The notes under the pieces were generated by a model. It did not search any database. It was not told the origin of the DNA and saw only the letters and a program-made list of their open reading frames with translations. The position numbers and the translations under genes were made by a program. Positions 55,629 to 64,000 of a DNA stretch of 64,000 bases are shown piece by piece (the stretch's first letter is position 1; each line of letters begins with the position of its first letter). This stretch comes from Pseudomonadales bacterium (lineage in GTDB: Bacteria > Pseudomonadota > Gammaproteobacteria > Pseudomonadales > Azotimanducaceae): NCBI GenBank assembly GCA_012103505.1, contig WLWP01000001.1, positions 3,844,001-3,908,000 on the forward strand, given 5' to 3'.

Positions 55629-56024
55629 ATGACAGTACCACTGTGGTGTTTGATCGGCGGGCTGATATTGCCCTATATCTGGGCTGGTGTGTCTGTGCCG
55701 TTTCGCAGTAAAGAACTCGGCACAATTGACTTGGTGCAGCCGCGGTTACAGGCGTTATCTCTGACGGGTGGTGGAGCCGGTGCGTGGGGCGCGCAGATGA
55801 ATCAGTGGGAAGCGATCACTGTCTTCATGGCGGCCAATTTGGTGGCATTTATGCAAGGTGTTGATCCGACCGGCGCATGGGCGACGGCGAGTTTGGTTTG
55901 GCTCGTTGCCCGCATTGCGCATGGCGTTTTCTATGTGATGGAAAAAGCACCTTTACGGGTGGCTAGCTTCGTTGCCAGTTTGGCAATGTCTGTGTGGATC
56001 CTGGTGCTTGGAGTAAGTGCTTAA
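55629..56024 (+). CDS. MAPEG family membrane protein
   Basis: 131 residues with four transmembrane helices (about 3-20, 57-77, 81-99, 108-128). The polar block between the first two (RLQALSLTGGGAGAWGAQMNQWEA) and WLVARIAHGVFYVMEKAPLR match the MAPEG family (eicosanoid/glutathione-linked enzymes); most bacterial members have no known function. The Shine-Dalgarno is GAGGGGAA. Stop overlaps the converging secreted protein by 4 bases. Confidence 0.84.
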   Translation: MTVPLWCLIGGLILPYIWAGVSVPFRSKELGTIDLVQPRLQALSLTGGGAGAWGAQMNQWEAITVFMAANLVAFMQGVDPTGAWATASLVWLVARIAHGVFYVMEKAPLRVASFVASLAMSVWILVLGVSA

Positions 56025-56629
56025 GGCGTATTGCTGCCCACTTGATCAGAAACTTCGGCTGTTGAAGCTGGAATGGGATCGGGTACCAAATCGAAAACGC
56101 GTTTGTAGGTACGAGCTCGATCCTTTGGTGGGTTGAGCTTAACCTCTACGAGAAGTCGTCCATCTTTGCGGATCGACCAGGTTTTGGTCACTTTGCGATC
56201 AGGCGTCTTATAATTCTGACGGATACCTTTTTTGCCCCACTCGCTGGTTCTACCGCGGTAATCTCCTTTGCGCATGATCTCTTTTTCGCCGTCGTCGTAA
56301 ACCAACGTCAGTCGATTGCCATCCGCTTCAATTGCCATGACGTTACAGAGCAAGACTTCGGGATTCTTCGGTGCCATTCTGGACTGAGAAGGGACGCGTC
56401 CACCCAAGGAGGGTAGCGGCAGACCGCCGATAGAAACGGTACCACTTTGAATCAGGTTTCTCCGTCCGGTCCCAGAACCCTTCGTGTACTTTACCGCGAT
56501 CTTGTCTGACTCTTCGAGATTGAGTTGCCAGCGACCTTCGAGCGCAAAGTCCGCCCCATAAGCGCTGCCAGCAAAGCACGCGATGGCCAAAACAAGTGTG
56601 GTGTAGAGGTGTGTTGGTCTTGAGCGCAT
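56021..56629 (-). CDS. Secreted protein of unknown function, lipocalin-like start
   Basis: 202 residues with a Sec signal peptide (cleavage likely after GSAYGA). The mature part begins FALEGRWQLNLEESDKIA, reminiscent of short periplasmic beta-barrels, and contains LLCNVMAIEADGNRLTLVYDDG and a Lys/Arg-rich, strand-rich second half. No family recognised. It is a single gene between the MAPEG and monooxygenase genes. Confidence 0.72.
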   Translation of the reverse strand: MRSRPTHLYTTLVLAIACFAGSAYGADFALEGRWQLNLEESDKIAVKYTKGSGTGRRNLIQSGTVSIGGLPLPSLGGRVPSQSRMAPKNPEVLLCNVMAIEADGNRLTLVYDDGEKEIMRKGDYRGRTSEWGKKGIRQNYKTPDRKVTKTWSIRKDGRLLVEVKLNPPKDRARTYKRVFDLVPDPIPASTAEVSDQVGSNTP

Positions 56630-56702
56630 ATTCCTCGAGTCCGTTAGATTTGGTGTTCGCTTGCCATTTTGATCACTCTTTGCGCCTTTGGTTCAAACCA
56701 CA

Positions 56703-57827
56703 CTAGCCGTGATTCGGCATCACCTTACGTGCAAACAAGTCGAGTGAGCCGAGCAATTCGTTTGGTGTGTGCAACCCTTGAGGGATTAAGAGAAATGCCT
56801 CCTTAATAGGCACTGCCTGACTGACTTCTTCAATGCGTTTGTTGAGGGTATCGGGAGAGCCGACGAGCAAGCCAGGCATGCCCTGGCCAAAAGGCGTTGG
56901 CCAGGTTTTCCAAAACCATTCGTAGTCCTCAAACAACTTCTGCGCTTTGGCGTCTGTTTCAGCGCAGATCATCACGCCGCCCCAGCAAGCCTGGTCGCCT
57001 GGCTGTACATCGTGTCCGTGCTGTTTCGCTTCTTCAGTCCACTCTTGCCATAACATTTGCAGGAATTCGATGTTACTCGTCAGGATAATTGGCCGACCTT
57101 TGTATTTGGCCCAGAACTTAGCCGTGGTCAAACTTTGTGAAAAGCCTCCGTATAAAGGTATGTTGGTTTGATAGGGACCTGGCGCTATGCCAACCGAATC
57201 TACCGCCATGTTTTGATCTACGCCGTGGCCATAGTTTACGTAGACAGGGTGATCGTGTGGATTGACGAAGCCTTCTGGTGGGAAGTTCCAGAATTTGCCT
57301 CGATGTTGCAGAGTTTCTTGCCCAAGCGCTTTGACCACGACGTCCACGAATTCGGAGAAGTACTCTCGGTTTAAATCGTCTTCGGGACCCTTGGCATTCC
57401 ATGGACCTACTGCGTTTAGCTCTGGCTTTACCTTGTAGTTTTCTACCCATCGAGCTTGGTAGCCGCGCACAAGACCGACGCCGAACCGTCCGCCTAACAT
57501 GTGATCCAACGTAGTAATTTTTTCGGCAACCTGGAGAGGGTTATTGGTCGTTGAGACGAAACCACAAGTAATGATCTTCATCCTCTTCGTGTGTTGTCCG
57601 AGCCACATGGCCATCAAACAAGGATCATTCGAGATTTCAAAACCCTCGATCTGAAGATGATGCTCAGGATGACCAAAACCAAAATAACCAGCCTCGTCGG
57701 CGAAAGTAGCGTACTGGGCGATCTCATCCAACATACGTTGATAGAGCTCATTGTTACGACCAGCCATCCCTTGTTCGAGTTCGTGGCGCCTGCCAATGGT
57801 GCAGTACATAAATAGTCCGAAATCCAT
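56703..57827 (-). CDS. Luciferase-like (LLM class) flavin-dependent monooxygenase
   Basis: 374 residues, TIM barrel. FGLFMYCTIGRRHE at the N-terminus, FGFGHPEHHLQIEGFEI, TCGFVSTTNNPLQVAEKI and FGVGLVRGYQARW are bacterial-luciferase family blocks; no second subunit is present. It would use reduced flavin from a separate reductase. Such single-chain members act on alkanes, sulfonates or terpenoid/steroid-like compounds; the substrate is unknown. It lies 9 bases after the esterase/beta-lactamase-fold lipoprotein gene and may share its transcript. Confidence 0.9.
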   Translation of the reverse strand: MDFGLFMYCTIGRRHELEQGMAGRNNELYQRMLDEIAQYATFADEAGYFGFGHPEHHLQIEGFEISNDPCLMAMWLGQHTKRMKIITCGFVSTTNNPLQVAEKITTLDHMLGGRFGVGLVRGYQARWVENYKVKPELNAVGPWNAKGPEDDLNREYFSEFVDVVVKALGQETLQHRGKFWNFPPEGFVNPHDHPVYVNYGHGVDQNMAVDSVGIAPGPYQTNIPLYGGFSQSLTTAKFWAKYKGRPIILTSNIEFLQMLWQEWTEEAKQHGHDVQPGDQACWGGVMICAETDAKAQKLFEDYEWFWKTWPTPFGQGMPGLLVGSPDTLNKRIEEVSQAVPIKEAFLLIPQGLHTPNELLGSLDLFARKVMPNHG

Positions 57828-57836
57828 TGCGCGCTC

Positions 57837-59852
57837 CTATTCGCTGATTGCTTTGGTCAATTCGGCAAGTGGGTCCGGCGCAGTTCCGTCCTTTTCTCCT
57901 TGCAACTTAACCTTGGCGTTGGCCAGAAATTGAGCAAGACTCGCCTGATAACCATCCGGATCGACAAAGGGGTGTGGCTCGCCAGGTTTGCGAGAAGTTA
58001 GGCGCGCTGCACGCTGAAAGACATCCCCCATCGCTGCGTGGTTTGGCAGACTCACAGCAATGCCGTCCTGCAAAGTTTGCAGGCGTTCATAGCTTTTGAT
58101 GTACGTTTCGGTCCGCTCCACGCCACTGAAATTCAATCCTACGCCGCCCAAAGTGATTGCGGTGTGTGTGTCGTTGCCATCTTTAACTTGATAGCGCAGG
58201 GTCAGCACGCCTTCAGTGTGCCCCGGCGTGTTGAATAGATCGACTCTAGTGTCGCCTAGAACTATGGAATCACCGTCACGCGCGACAATATCGTGGCGGG
58301 GTATCGAGTTGTAGAACAGGGACAGCTCTGGGACCGTTTGCGCGATTTGCCAGTCTTCTTCGGTCATAACAATCCGCGCCCCAAAGTTGTGTTGGAACAA
58401 TGCGGATCCTCCTGCGTGGTCGAAGTGCCCGTGTGTGTTAATCAGGTATTTAACGTCGTTCGGATCGAAGCCTAGTTTGCGGATGTTACCCACCAGTGGT
58501 TGGAGCCAATTGCCGTAGAGTGAATCGATGAGAATCAAGCCATCGCTGGTAACCAGCAGATAAGCTGCAACCCAATCGATGCCCACGTAGTAAAGATTGT
58601 CGAAAATCTTGAACGGTTCGACGTACTGGGTTTTCGGATCTTCCCAGCTATCCCATAGGGTTTGCATAGCGGCAGGGAGTGCAGGACCCGCGAACTCCTC
58701 CTGCGTGCAATCTCTACATTTCACGTCTTCAACGGGTTTGCGCGCGACTAAATCAGCGACCCAATCTCTTATTGCTACGCCGTTTGCTGCAAACGTGTAG
58801 AACTGTGGTCGCAATAGAACCGTATGTGATGGGCCACCCGCAATGTAAGTCCGAAAATTCGACACTTCGGCGCGGATATCATCATGGTTCGCTTCTAAGC
58901 TGGGTAAGAGGCTTCCTTCGGAGATGCCGGAGTAGTTTAAAAAACGTTTCTGGACTGCGTCTTCTGCAGCATCATATTCGGCGAATAAAATATCGGGATT
59001 GGCTTTGGCGGCCGCGATATAGAGCCGCTCGTAGTTGAAGTTCTCAACCTGCTCTTGAGCGAACCCTGGTTCTGAATTGAGATAATTAAATGTACTCCAG
59101 ACATCGCGGTTTGCTCGTGTCTCCGCCATGCCGCGATAGCCGCCGGAGCCGTCGCCGAGCTGGGCTAATTTAGCTTCCGGGTAGTGCGCAGCAAGGACGG
59201 ATGCGTAGAGTGGTGATGGGATCGATCCTGCAGAAGAGCCAGTGACAAAGATGTCCTGCGGCGCGGTGACGTTCTCATAGGTCCAATCGAGCACTGCTTG
59301 GACGTTCGCGCGGCCTTGGTGGTGAATCGTCAAAGGCACTTGACCATCTTCGACTGCTTCGTAAGCGCGGTCGACGGCGCCAATGTGTACATCAGCCGTG
59401 CAATAGGGCGCCATCACGACACTGTGGTCGAGAAATGGATTATCCGGATGGTTGAAGTTGAAGATACCGCTGAAACGAGGCTTTTCGGCTGCTGGAACTG
59501 TGGGCTTGTAGGTGGGTTGCATCTCTGGGTCACAGCGCTCTCGATCGGCGCAGCCACCACCACCTTGCAGATAGAACAATAGTTTTTCTGGGTCACCTGG
59601 ACGTACGAAGAATCTATAAGGCGAGCCATCGGAGCACACTGTGTCGCCCTTGGGTTCTATTGTGTGCCAACCCTCGGGTAGAGATGCGATACCTGTCGGC
59701 GTCGAGATTTCGGTTGCTGGCGCTTCGGACATGCTGTTGCCTGTCGTAGGGGATGGTGTTTCGCCACAGCTTGCCAACGTCAAAAGGGCAGCCAAGGCAA
59801 GACAGATTGTCAACAATGTTGAAGCGACATTCTTCGCAGCGTACATCGACAT
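57837..59852 (-). CDS. Lipoprotein fusing a pectin-acetylesterase-like domain and a B3-type metallo-beta-lactamase domain
   Basis: 671 residues. Signal peptide with lipobox (LLTLASC). Domain 1 (about 55-390) has YLQGGGGCADRERC and the nucleophile elbow VTGSSAGSIPSP (around 203-208), the pattern of the NOTUM/pectin acetylesterase family. Domain 2 (about 410-650) has HGHFDHAGG near 473, NTPGHTEG and LPNHAAMGD, the ligand set of subclass B3 metallo-beta-lactamases (HxHxDH, H, H; no zinc-binding Cys). Both active sites look complete. Start ATG 59852 or, better spaced from GGGGAGG, 59846. A lactam, lactone or ester target is possible; none is known. Confidence 0.86.
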   Translation of the reverse strand: MSMYAAKNVASTLLTICLALAALLTLASCGETPSPTTGNSMSEAPATEISTPTGIASLPEGWHTIEPKGDTVCSDGSPYRFFVRPGDPEKLLFYLQGGGGCADRERCDPEMQPTYKPTVPAAEKPRFSGIFNFNHPDNPFLDHSVVMAPYCTADVHIGAVDRAYEAVEDGQVPLTIHHQGRANVQAVLDWTYENVTAPQDIFVTGSSAGSIPSPLYASVLAAHYPEAKLAQLGDGSGGYRGMAETRANRDVWSTFNYLNSEPGFAQEQVENFNYERLYIAAAKANPDILFAEYDAAEDAVQKRFLNYSGISEGSLLPSLEANHDDIRAEVSNFRTYIAGGPSHTVLLRPQFYTFAANGVAIRDWVADLVARKPVEDVKCRDCTQEEFAGPALPAAMQTLWDSWEDPKTQYVEPFKIFDNLYYVGIDWVAAYLLVTSDGLILIDSLYGNWLQPLVGNIRKLGFDPNDVKYLINTHGHFDHAGGSALFQHNFGARIVMTEEDWQIAQTVPELSLFYNSIPRHDIVARDGDSIVLGDTRVDLFNTPGHTEGVLTLRYQVKDGNDTHTAITLGGVGLNFSGVERTETYIKSYERLQTLQDGIAVSLPNHAAMGDVFQRAARLTSRKPGEPHPFVDPDGYQASLAQFLANAKVKLQGEKDGTAPDPLAELTKAISE

Positions 59853-59908
59853 GTCCTCCCCTTGTTTTTATGATGTTATCGATTCTACATGTTTAGCGGG
59901 AACCGGGG

Positions 59909-60262
59909 ATGACCTCAAGGGCGGAAACGAAATCGGTAGTTGAGCAATGGCTGTCGGGGGACATGCACCCGGAGGCGGTTTGGAAGTGGGCGTTAGATGC
60001 CAAAGACAAGCAAAGCCAGGGCCAAAGATCCGATGATGCGCTGGTGCGGGATGTTATCGATGTACTTACGGGATTGCCCTTTGACATGATTATCAAGGAG
60101 GACGCTGAGGTTATCGAATACTGCCTGAGTAACCCTGTGAACGAAGCAGATCTTGGCCAAAACCTCCTGTGGAACCACCTGGACAACGTCGATGCAGATG
60201 GTCGCCGCAATGCGCTCGCGGATGATCCTTTTTATGGACCCTACACAGGCGGCATTGAGTAG
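59909..60262 (+). CDS. Hypothetical small protein
   Basis: 117 residues, acidic, no signal peptide or membrane helix. Segments VEQWLSGDMHPEAVWKWAL, DVIDVLTGLPFDMIIKEDAE and YCLSNPVNEADLGQNLLWNH look helical throughout. No family recognised; similarity to a DNA-associated or regulatory all-alpha fold would be guesswork. Lies between divergent lipoprotein and converging PhyH genes. Confidence 0.6.
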   Translation: MTSRAETKSVVEQWLSGDMHPEAVWKWALDAKDKQSQGQRSDDALVRDVIDVLTGLPFDMIIKEDAEVIEYCLSNPVNEADLGQNLLWNHLDNVDADGRRNALADDPFYGPYTGGIE

Positions 60263-60273
60263 GTAGACCCAGG

Positions 60274-61458
60274 CTAGTAGGCGAACTGATCCACGCGACT
60301 TGCTGCCTGGCTGAGCCCTTTGCCTCTGATGAACTTTGGATCTAACCAGCGCTCGACAGCTTCCAGCTCCCAACCCAGAGAAAGTTGTTCTTTGGATATC
60401 TGGGACAGCGACAACCAGACACCGTTGTAGGCGACGGGAAAGCCGTTGTCATTGAAGGTATAGCCGTATGTACGGCACAGACCATCCTCTTCCTCGAAGT
60501 CACCTATGTAAGAAAGCCATGGAACCTCGATGGACACTTGTTCGCGTAGATGTTGTTGACATGGGGCGATGTGGTTGCCGAGATCCCAATCTGGGATCGC
60601 TCGTTCGTCCTTAGTTAGTCCGCCCGGTAAGTAGAGCCCGTTGGTCGTCTCCAGAAAAAACACTTCGGTTTCTTCTTTTTCTCTGACAAGCACAGAACGG
60701 GTCGTGGTTATGTCGCGCTTACTATGCACGGCGATCAATTTCCGACCTTCCTCACTCAGCGCCTCGGCGACATCATCGTGGTAGAGGTAGTATCCAGTTG
60801 CTGGCGGGAACGACGCCGCTGCGTACTTGTTGAAGAGGCCGAGCCGGTGTTTGTCCGAACGATTGGGCTCTGCGCGGTGCCATAAATGCATGTTCATTAA
60901 CAAAAGATCACCACGCTTGAGCCCGGGGTCGATGAAGTCTTCCGGTTTCGGACGTATTGCAGGGCCAACTTCTAAACACGGAGTTTCGCCATCGTGTACG
61001 CGTTCTGTCCTATGGGAACCTGGTGCGATGTAGAGAGGTCCGGTCATCTCGTCAAAGTCGCAAAACGGCACTATCGTGAACAGCCAGTGCATAGAGCTCC
61101 CGACGGGCCGCCATCGTTTGTAATCGTGGTGCGGCGGTAGACCGGCGCCTTCGGGCGTACGGTCGTAGATAACGTACGCCGTGAGCACCGGGTCATCTTC
61201 GAGTATTTCTCGTACAGCACCAACGATGTCCGGATGTTCGATAATGAAGGCCAAATCTGGGTCACGCGCGGATTGTGAGGCAAGCGTGTAGCGCCCAGGT
61301 GCGGGATAGATAGGTGCGTTTGGATCGAGCGTACCGTCTAGCGGTGGGTTGTTGGCGACCCCGCGCTCAAGACGTGTTATCTCATCATCAGTGATAGCAC
61401 CTTTCAGAATTAGATAACCCTGTTCGTTGTATTGTCGGATTTGTGCTTGATCGAGCAT
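60274..61458 (-). CDS. Phytanoyl-CoA dioxygenase (PhyH) family protein
   Basis: 394 residues from the ATG at 61458, which follows GGGAGGGG; nine extra upstream residues are possible. Fe(II)/2-oxoglutarate motifs: QYNEQGYLILKGAITDDE at the N-terminus, LPPHHDYKRW (HxD), HLWHRAEPNRSDKHRLGLFN (distal His and the oxoglutarate Arg region). It hydroxylates an acyl-CoA or other substrate. It is about 30-50 residues longer than many PhyH proteins, with an extended C-terminal part (PWLSYIGDFEEEDGL ... WLSLSQISKEQL) of unknown role. Confidence 0.88.
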   Translation of the reverse strand: MLDQAQIRQYNEQGYLILKGAITDDEITRLERGVANNPPLDGTLDPNAPIYPAPGRYTLASQSARDPDLAFIIEHPDIVGAVREILEDDPVLTAYVIYDRTPEGAGLPPHHDYKRWRPVGSSMHWLFTIVPFCDFDEMTGPLYIAPGSHRTERVHDGETPCLEVGPAIRPKPEDFIDPGLKRGDLLLMNMHLWHRAEPNRSDKHRLGLFNKYAAASFPPATGYYLYHDDVAEALSEEGRKLIAVHSKRDITTTRSVLVREKEETEVFFLETTNGLYLPGGLTKDERAIPDWDLGNHIAPCQQHLREQVSIEVPWLSYIGDFEEEDGLCRTYGYTFNDNGFPVAYNGVWLSLSQISKEQLSLGWELEAVERWLDPKFIRGKGLSQAASRVDQFAY

Positions 61459-61595
61459 GTTGCTGTCCCCTCCCAAAAATGCCACAGCAGGGAAAGATAC
61501 TGCGGATTACGATTGTGGGCTACCTCAACCCTCCATTGGCGTTTTGGCACAGCTTGGAAGATTTGGCTAGACTCTGTCGATTTGGGCGAACTAAA

Positions 61596-62393
61596 TTGCA
61601 GCTTGAAGAGCTATTGGGGTTGCTCGATCTTGAACAGGTCGAGGAGAACCTATTCCGAGCATTTCATCCCGAGGCAAGAGAACGACGCCTATATGGCGGC
61701 CAGATAATGGCCCAGGCTCTGGTAGCCGCAGCTCGAACTGCGAGCGAGCGTGTTATTCATTCCGTACATGGTTACTTTTTGCGCCCAGGCGACCCAAAGG
61801 TCCCTGCCATCATCAAAGTGGAACGGTTACGAGATGGCGGCTCCTTTAGTAGTCGCCGCGTTGTGGTGGTCCAAAATGGCGAGGCTATATTTAATATGGA
61901 TCTTTCTTTCCAGGCTGAAGAGGCCGGCCTGGAGCATCAGGATGAAATGCCAGATTTGCGCCCGCCTGTCCCGGAAAAAATTCCAGAGTATCTGTTTGCA
62001 GATGCCTTCGTGACCTGGCGGCATGAGTTCCGAAGGTTGCAATCAAGTGAGCCCCAGCCGCCTGAACAATTTGTGTGGTTCAAATGCAATGGTGAGGTGC
62101 CGAACGATCCTCTGATTCAGGCAAGTCTGCTCTTGTATGAATCCGATAACACCCTTTTAGGCACGGCGCGGTTGCCACATCGGGGCAGCTACGATCGAGA
62201 GTCGATGCAAGTGGCGAGCCTAGATCACGCTATGTGGTTCCATGGTCCCTTCGACCTATCCGAGTGGATGCTGTACGCCCAAGACTCCCCAAGTACGTCA
62301 CAGAGTCGCGGGCTGACACGAGGACGTATTTTTACTCAGAATGGCCGTCTTGTTGCTAACACCATCCAAGAGGGCTTGATTCGAATCCGGTGA
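61596..62393 (+). CDS. tesB: Acyl-CoA thioesterase II (TesB), second copy
   Basis: 265 residues from the TTG at 61596. The core is clear: RRLYGGQIMAQALVAAARTA, SVHGYFLRPGDPKVPAII, FNMDLSFQAEEAG, ASLDHAMWFHGPFDLSEWML. It matches the TesB at 50339 in length if started at 61596 (LQLEELLGLLDLEQVEENLF), the family N-terminus. The frame stays open back to 61443, but that part overlaps the divergent PhyH start and is not TesB-like. No strong Shine-Dalgarno was seen for the TTG. The next gene follows with a small overlap. Confidence 0.88.
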   Translation: MQLEELLGLLDLEQVEENLFRAFHPEARERRLYGGQIMAQALVAAARTASERVIHSVHGYFLRPGDPKVPAIIKVERLRDGGSFSSRRVVVVQNGEAIFNMDLSFQAEEAGLEHQDEMPDLRPPVPEKIPEYLFADAFVTWRHEFRRLQSSEPQPPEQFVWFKCNGEVPNDPLIQASLLLYESDNTLLGTARLPHRGSYDRESMQVASLDHAMWFHGPFDLSEWMLYAQDSPSTSQSRGLTRGRIFTQNGRLVANTIQEGLIRIR

Positions 62394-63847
62394 ATGGGCA
62401 AGGTCGAGGCTCGACCAATAAGACAAGCACAAACATGAACCCCACCTCAGCGCCACTCGCCCGTCCTCTAATCATTGCTGTTCTCGCTATCTGCGCCGGT
62501 TTAACTTCGACTAACGGATGGTCTAAGGATGTTGGTGAGTTCGCAGAGGAAGGTGTGCAACGCCTGTCTAAGTACCTACAAATAGACACTGTGAATCCAC
62601 CTGGTAATGAAACTAGGGGTGTCGAGTTCTTAGCAGCAATTCTGGATGATGCTGGTATTGATTATGAAACTGCCGAATCGGCACCAGGGCGGGGTAACTT
62701 GTGGGCAAAGCTCGAAGCCTCAGGCGGTGAAAAAGAGCCCGGGCTTGTGCTTCTCCATCATATCGATGTCGTCCCGGCGAATCGGAAGTACTGGAGCTTT
62801 GAGCCGTTGTCCGGTGATGTTAAAAATGGCTTCGTCTACGGCCGAGGGGCGATAGATACAAAGGGCTTGGGTATAGCGCAACTACAAGCGTTTCTTGCGC
62901 TCCATGCGTCTGGTAAACCTCTTAACCGAGACGTTTGGTTGATCGCGACAGCGGACGAGGAAGCAGGGGGTTTCTTTGGCGCGGGCTGGTTAATCGAGAA
63001 TCGACGTGAACTATTTGATGGCGTTGGCTATGTCCTCAACGAGGGCGGCTCGGCTCGCGCTTTTGGGGATACGACGGCGGTTTTGGTAGAAGTCACTCAG
63101 AAAGTACCTTTATGGCTTAGGGTAACCTCCCGTGGCACGCCGGGTCATGGATCTGCGCCACGCGTTGAGACGTCTGTTACCAAAATGGTCCGCGCCTTGA
63201 AACGCATTAGCGAAACTGAATTTCCGGTCAGGGTCTTGCAACCTGTCGCTGACATGTTTGAGGGGATCGCCCCATTTCAAACGGGGGAAGATAAGGAGGT
63301 CTTCGCATCTATAGGCCATACGCACCCAAGCAATGACTATTTAACTGGGTTAAAACTTCGCAATCCTGGAGCGCATGCGTTGCTTCGTAACACCTGTTCG
63401 ATCACTCGACTAGAAGGTAGCTCGAAGATAAATGTGATTCCCGCTGAAGTGCATGCAGAACTCGACTGCCGCCTGTTGCCTGACCAAAATCCGGAAGCGT
63501 TCCTCGCCGAGCTGCAAACAATCATCAATGATGGCGACATCAGCATTGATAAAATTATGGGCTTCACCCCAGCGGTGAGTAAAACAGAGACTCCGCTATA
63601 TAAGGCGATTCAAAAAGTGTCGCGGAACTACTTCGATGCAGAGGTTATTCCGACTGTCTCAGGTGGATTTACCGATAGCCATTTCTTCAGAGACATTGGC
63701 GTGACGAGCTATGGGTACTCACCCTTCGCTTTCACCGTTGCGGAATTTTCGGGTGTGCACGGCAATGACGAGCGGGTGTCGGTGTCCAACATCGTGAATG
63801 GGGTGAAGATTTATTACGAATTGTTAGAAGAATTTGCCGCACGCTAA
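62390..63847 (+). CDS. Secreted M20 family metallopeptidase
   Basis: 485 residues from the ATG at 62390, which overlaps the tesB stop; an ATG at 62435 gives 470 residues and starts directly at the signal peptide (PLIIAVLAICAGL). Zinc-binding motifs: LLHHIDVVPANRKYW (HxD), GRGAIDTKGLGI (Asp), ATADEEAGG (catalytic Glu), and a late His in DSHFFRDIGVTSYG. The dimerisation domain lies at about 230-350. It resembles the M20 carboxypeptidase/aminoacylase group, exported to the periplasm. Overlap suggests coupling with tesB. Confidence 0.9.
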   Translation: MNGQGRGSTNKTSTNMNPTSAPLARPLIIAVLAICAGLTSTNGWSKDVGEFAEEGVQRLSKYLQIDTVNPPGNETRGVEFLAAILDDAGIDYETAESAPGRGNLWAKLEASGGEKEPGLVLLHHIDVVPANRKYWSFEPLSGDVKNGFVYGRGAIDTKGLGIAQLQAFLALHASGKPLNRDVWLIATADEEAGGFFGAGWLIENRRELFDGVGYVLNEGGSARAFGDTTAVLVEVTQKVPLWLRVTSRGTPGHGSAPRVETSVTKMVRALKRISETEFPVRVLQPVADMFEGIAPFQTGEDKEVFASIGHTHPSNDYLTGLKLRNPGAHALLRNTCSITRLEGSSKINVIPAEVHAELDCRLLPDQNPEAFLAELQTIINDGDISIDKIMGFTPAVSKTETPLYKAIQKVSRNYFDAEVIPTVSGGFTDSHFFRDIGVTSYGYSPFAFTVAEFSGVHGNDERVSVSNIVNGVKIYYELLEEFAAR

Positions 63848-63876
63848 TCAAAGTTGTCTAAGGAAGCATTGCAGAC

Positions 63877-64000
63877 ATGAACAATGAATTAACAACGGTC
63901 TCGCACGAGCTTGACTTCAGTCCGATGCATCGTGCGATGACCAAGTACATCGACGATGAAATTTTGTCGTGTATGACGACCTTGGTGCTGCGTGGAACCG
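63877..64000 (+). CDS. 5' end of a gene, possibly a beta-lactamase-like serine hydrolase
   Basis: 41 residues before the window ends, from the ATG at 63877: HELDFSPMHRAMTKYIDDEI followed by CMTTLVLRGT. The pattern (Met-His/Arg near start, then a helix and a TLVLRG strand) recalls class C/EstB-type serine hydrolases, but too little is present to be sure. It follows the M20 gene by 29 bases. Confidence 0.5.
   Translation, partial: MNNELTTVSHELDFSPMHRAMTKYIDDEILSCMTTLVLRGT

Noticed and set aside
61443..61595. Longer N-terminus for the second TesB
   Set aside because: The residues do not resemble TesB and overlap the start of the divergent PhyH gene.

Overview
The window reads as one arm of a gammaproteobacterial chromosome next to the replication origin. 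It opens inside dnaA and continues dnaN-recF-gyrB. Three gene blocks keep the order I recall from Pseudomonas and its relatives: gmhB/tag/lauroyl-transferase-like/trk-rsmB-fmt-def/tsaP/dprA/tsaC/aroE; coxB-coxA-cox11-coxC/DUF2909/SURF1/thiol protein/ctaB/SCO; and thrB/DUF2782/polA/engB/cytochrome c4/dsbA/EEP. Base composition looks mid-range with no obvious foreign island. An aerobic, marine-type oligotroph related to Pseudomonadales/Cellvibrionales is a reasonable inference, not a proof.

Layout. 1-5.3 kb: replication genes on +. 5.3-7.6 kb: heptose phosphatase (-), 3-methyladenine glycosylase and a lipid A-type acyltransferase (+). 7.5-13 kb: a - strand operon def-fmt-rsmB-trkA-trkH. 13.2-17.7 kb: tsaP (broken by a one-base loss), dprA, purE, tsaC, aroE, a zinc-ribbon protein. 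17.7-17.84 kb: a promoter, about 107 nt of strongly structured sequence and a perfect intrinsic terminator, which together look like a small RNA gene or leader in front of the cytochrome oxidase operon. 18-25.6 kb: an aa3/caa3-type cytochrome c oxidase with its assembly factors, but with no heme A synthase gene (cox15) in its usual slot. 25.6-27.8 kb: egtB-egtD for ergothioneine. 27.9-35.2 kb: thrB, DUF2782, polA, engB, cytochrome c4, dsbA, EEP nuclease.

35.2-64 kb is more accessory. It holds a PQQ alcohol dehydrogenase lipoprotein with its own cytochrome c; a BlaI/M56-peptidase/TonB/OmpA-like/coiled-coil locus with a clear dyad operator; a two-gene acyl-CoA dehydrogenase pair; a ParB-like protein; an HTH/membrane-protein pair; a metallopeptidase overlapping a family B DNA polymerase; a DUF1295 membrane reductase; two TesB thioesterases; ArfB; a metallophosphoesterase; a third acyl-CoA dehydrogenase; an FMN glutamate-synthase-like protein; a luciferase-like monooxygenase; a lipoprotein that fuses an esterase-like domain to a B3-type metallo-beta-lactamase domain; a PhyH dioxygenase; and an M20 peptidase. 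The concentration of acyl-CoA dehydrogenases, thioesterases, PhyH, DUF1295 and a flavin monooxygenase suggests breakdown of lipids or steroid-like compounds.

Most worth a second look: the structured RNA before coxB; the esterase/metallo-beta-lactamase fusion; the BlaI-M56-TonB locus and its operator; RsmB without most of its RNA-binding N-terminal domain; the frameshifted tsaP; the missing cox15; and short direct repeats in several 5' leaders. No tRNA, rRNA, CRISPR array, insertion sequence or prophage was recognised.
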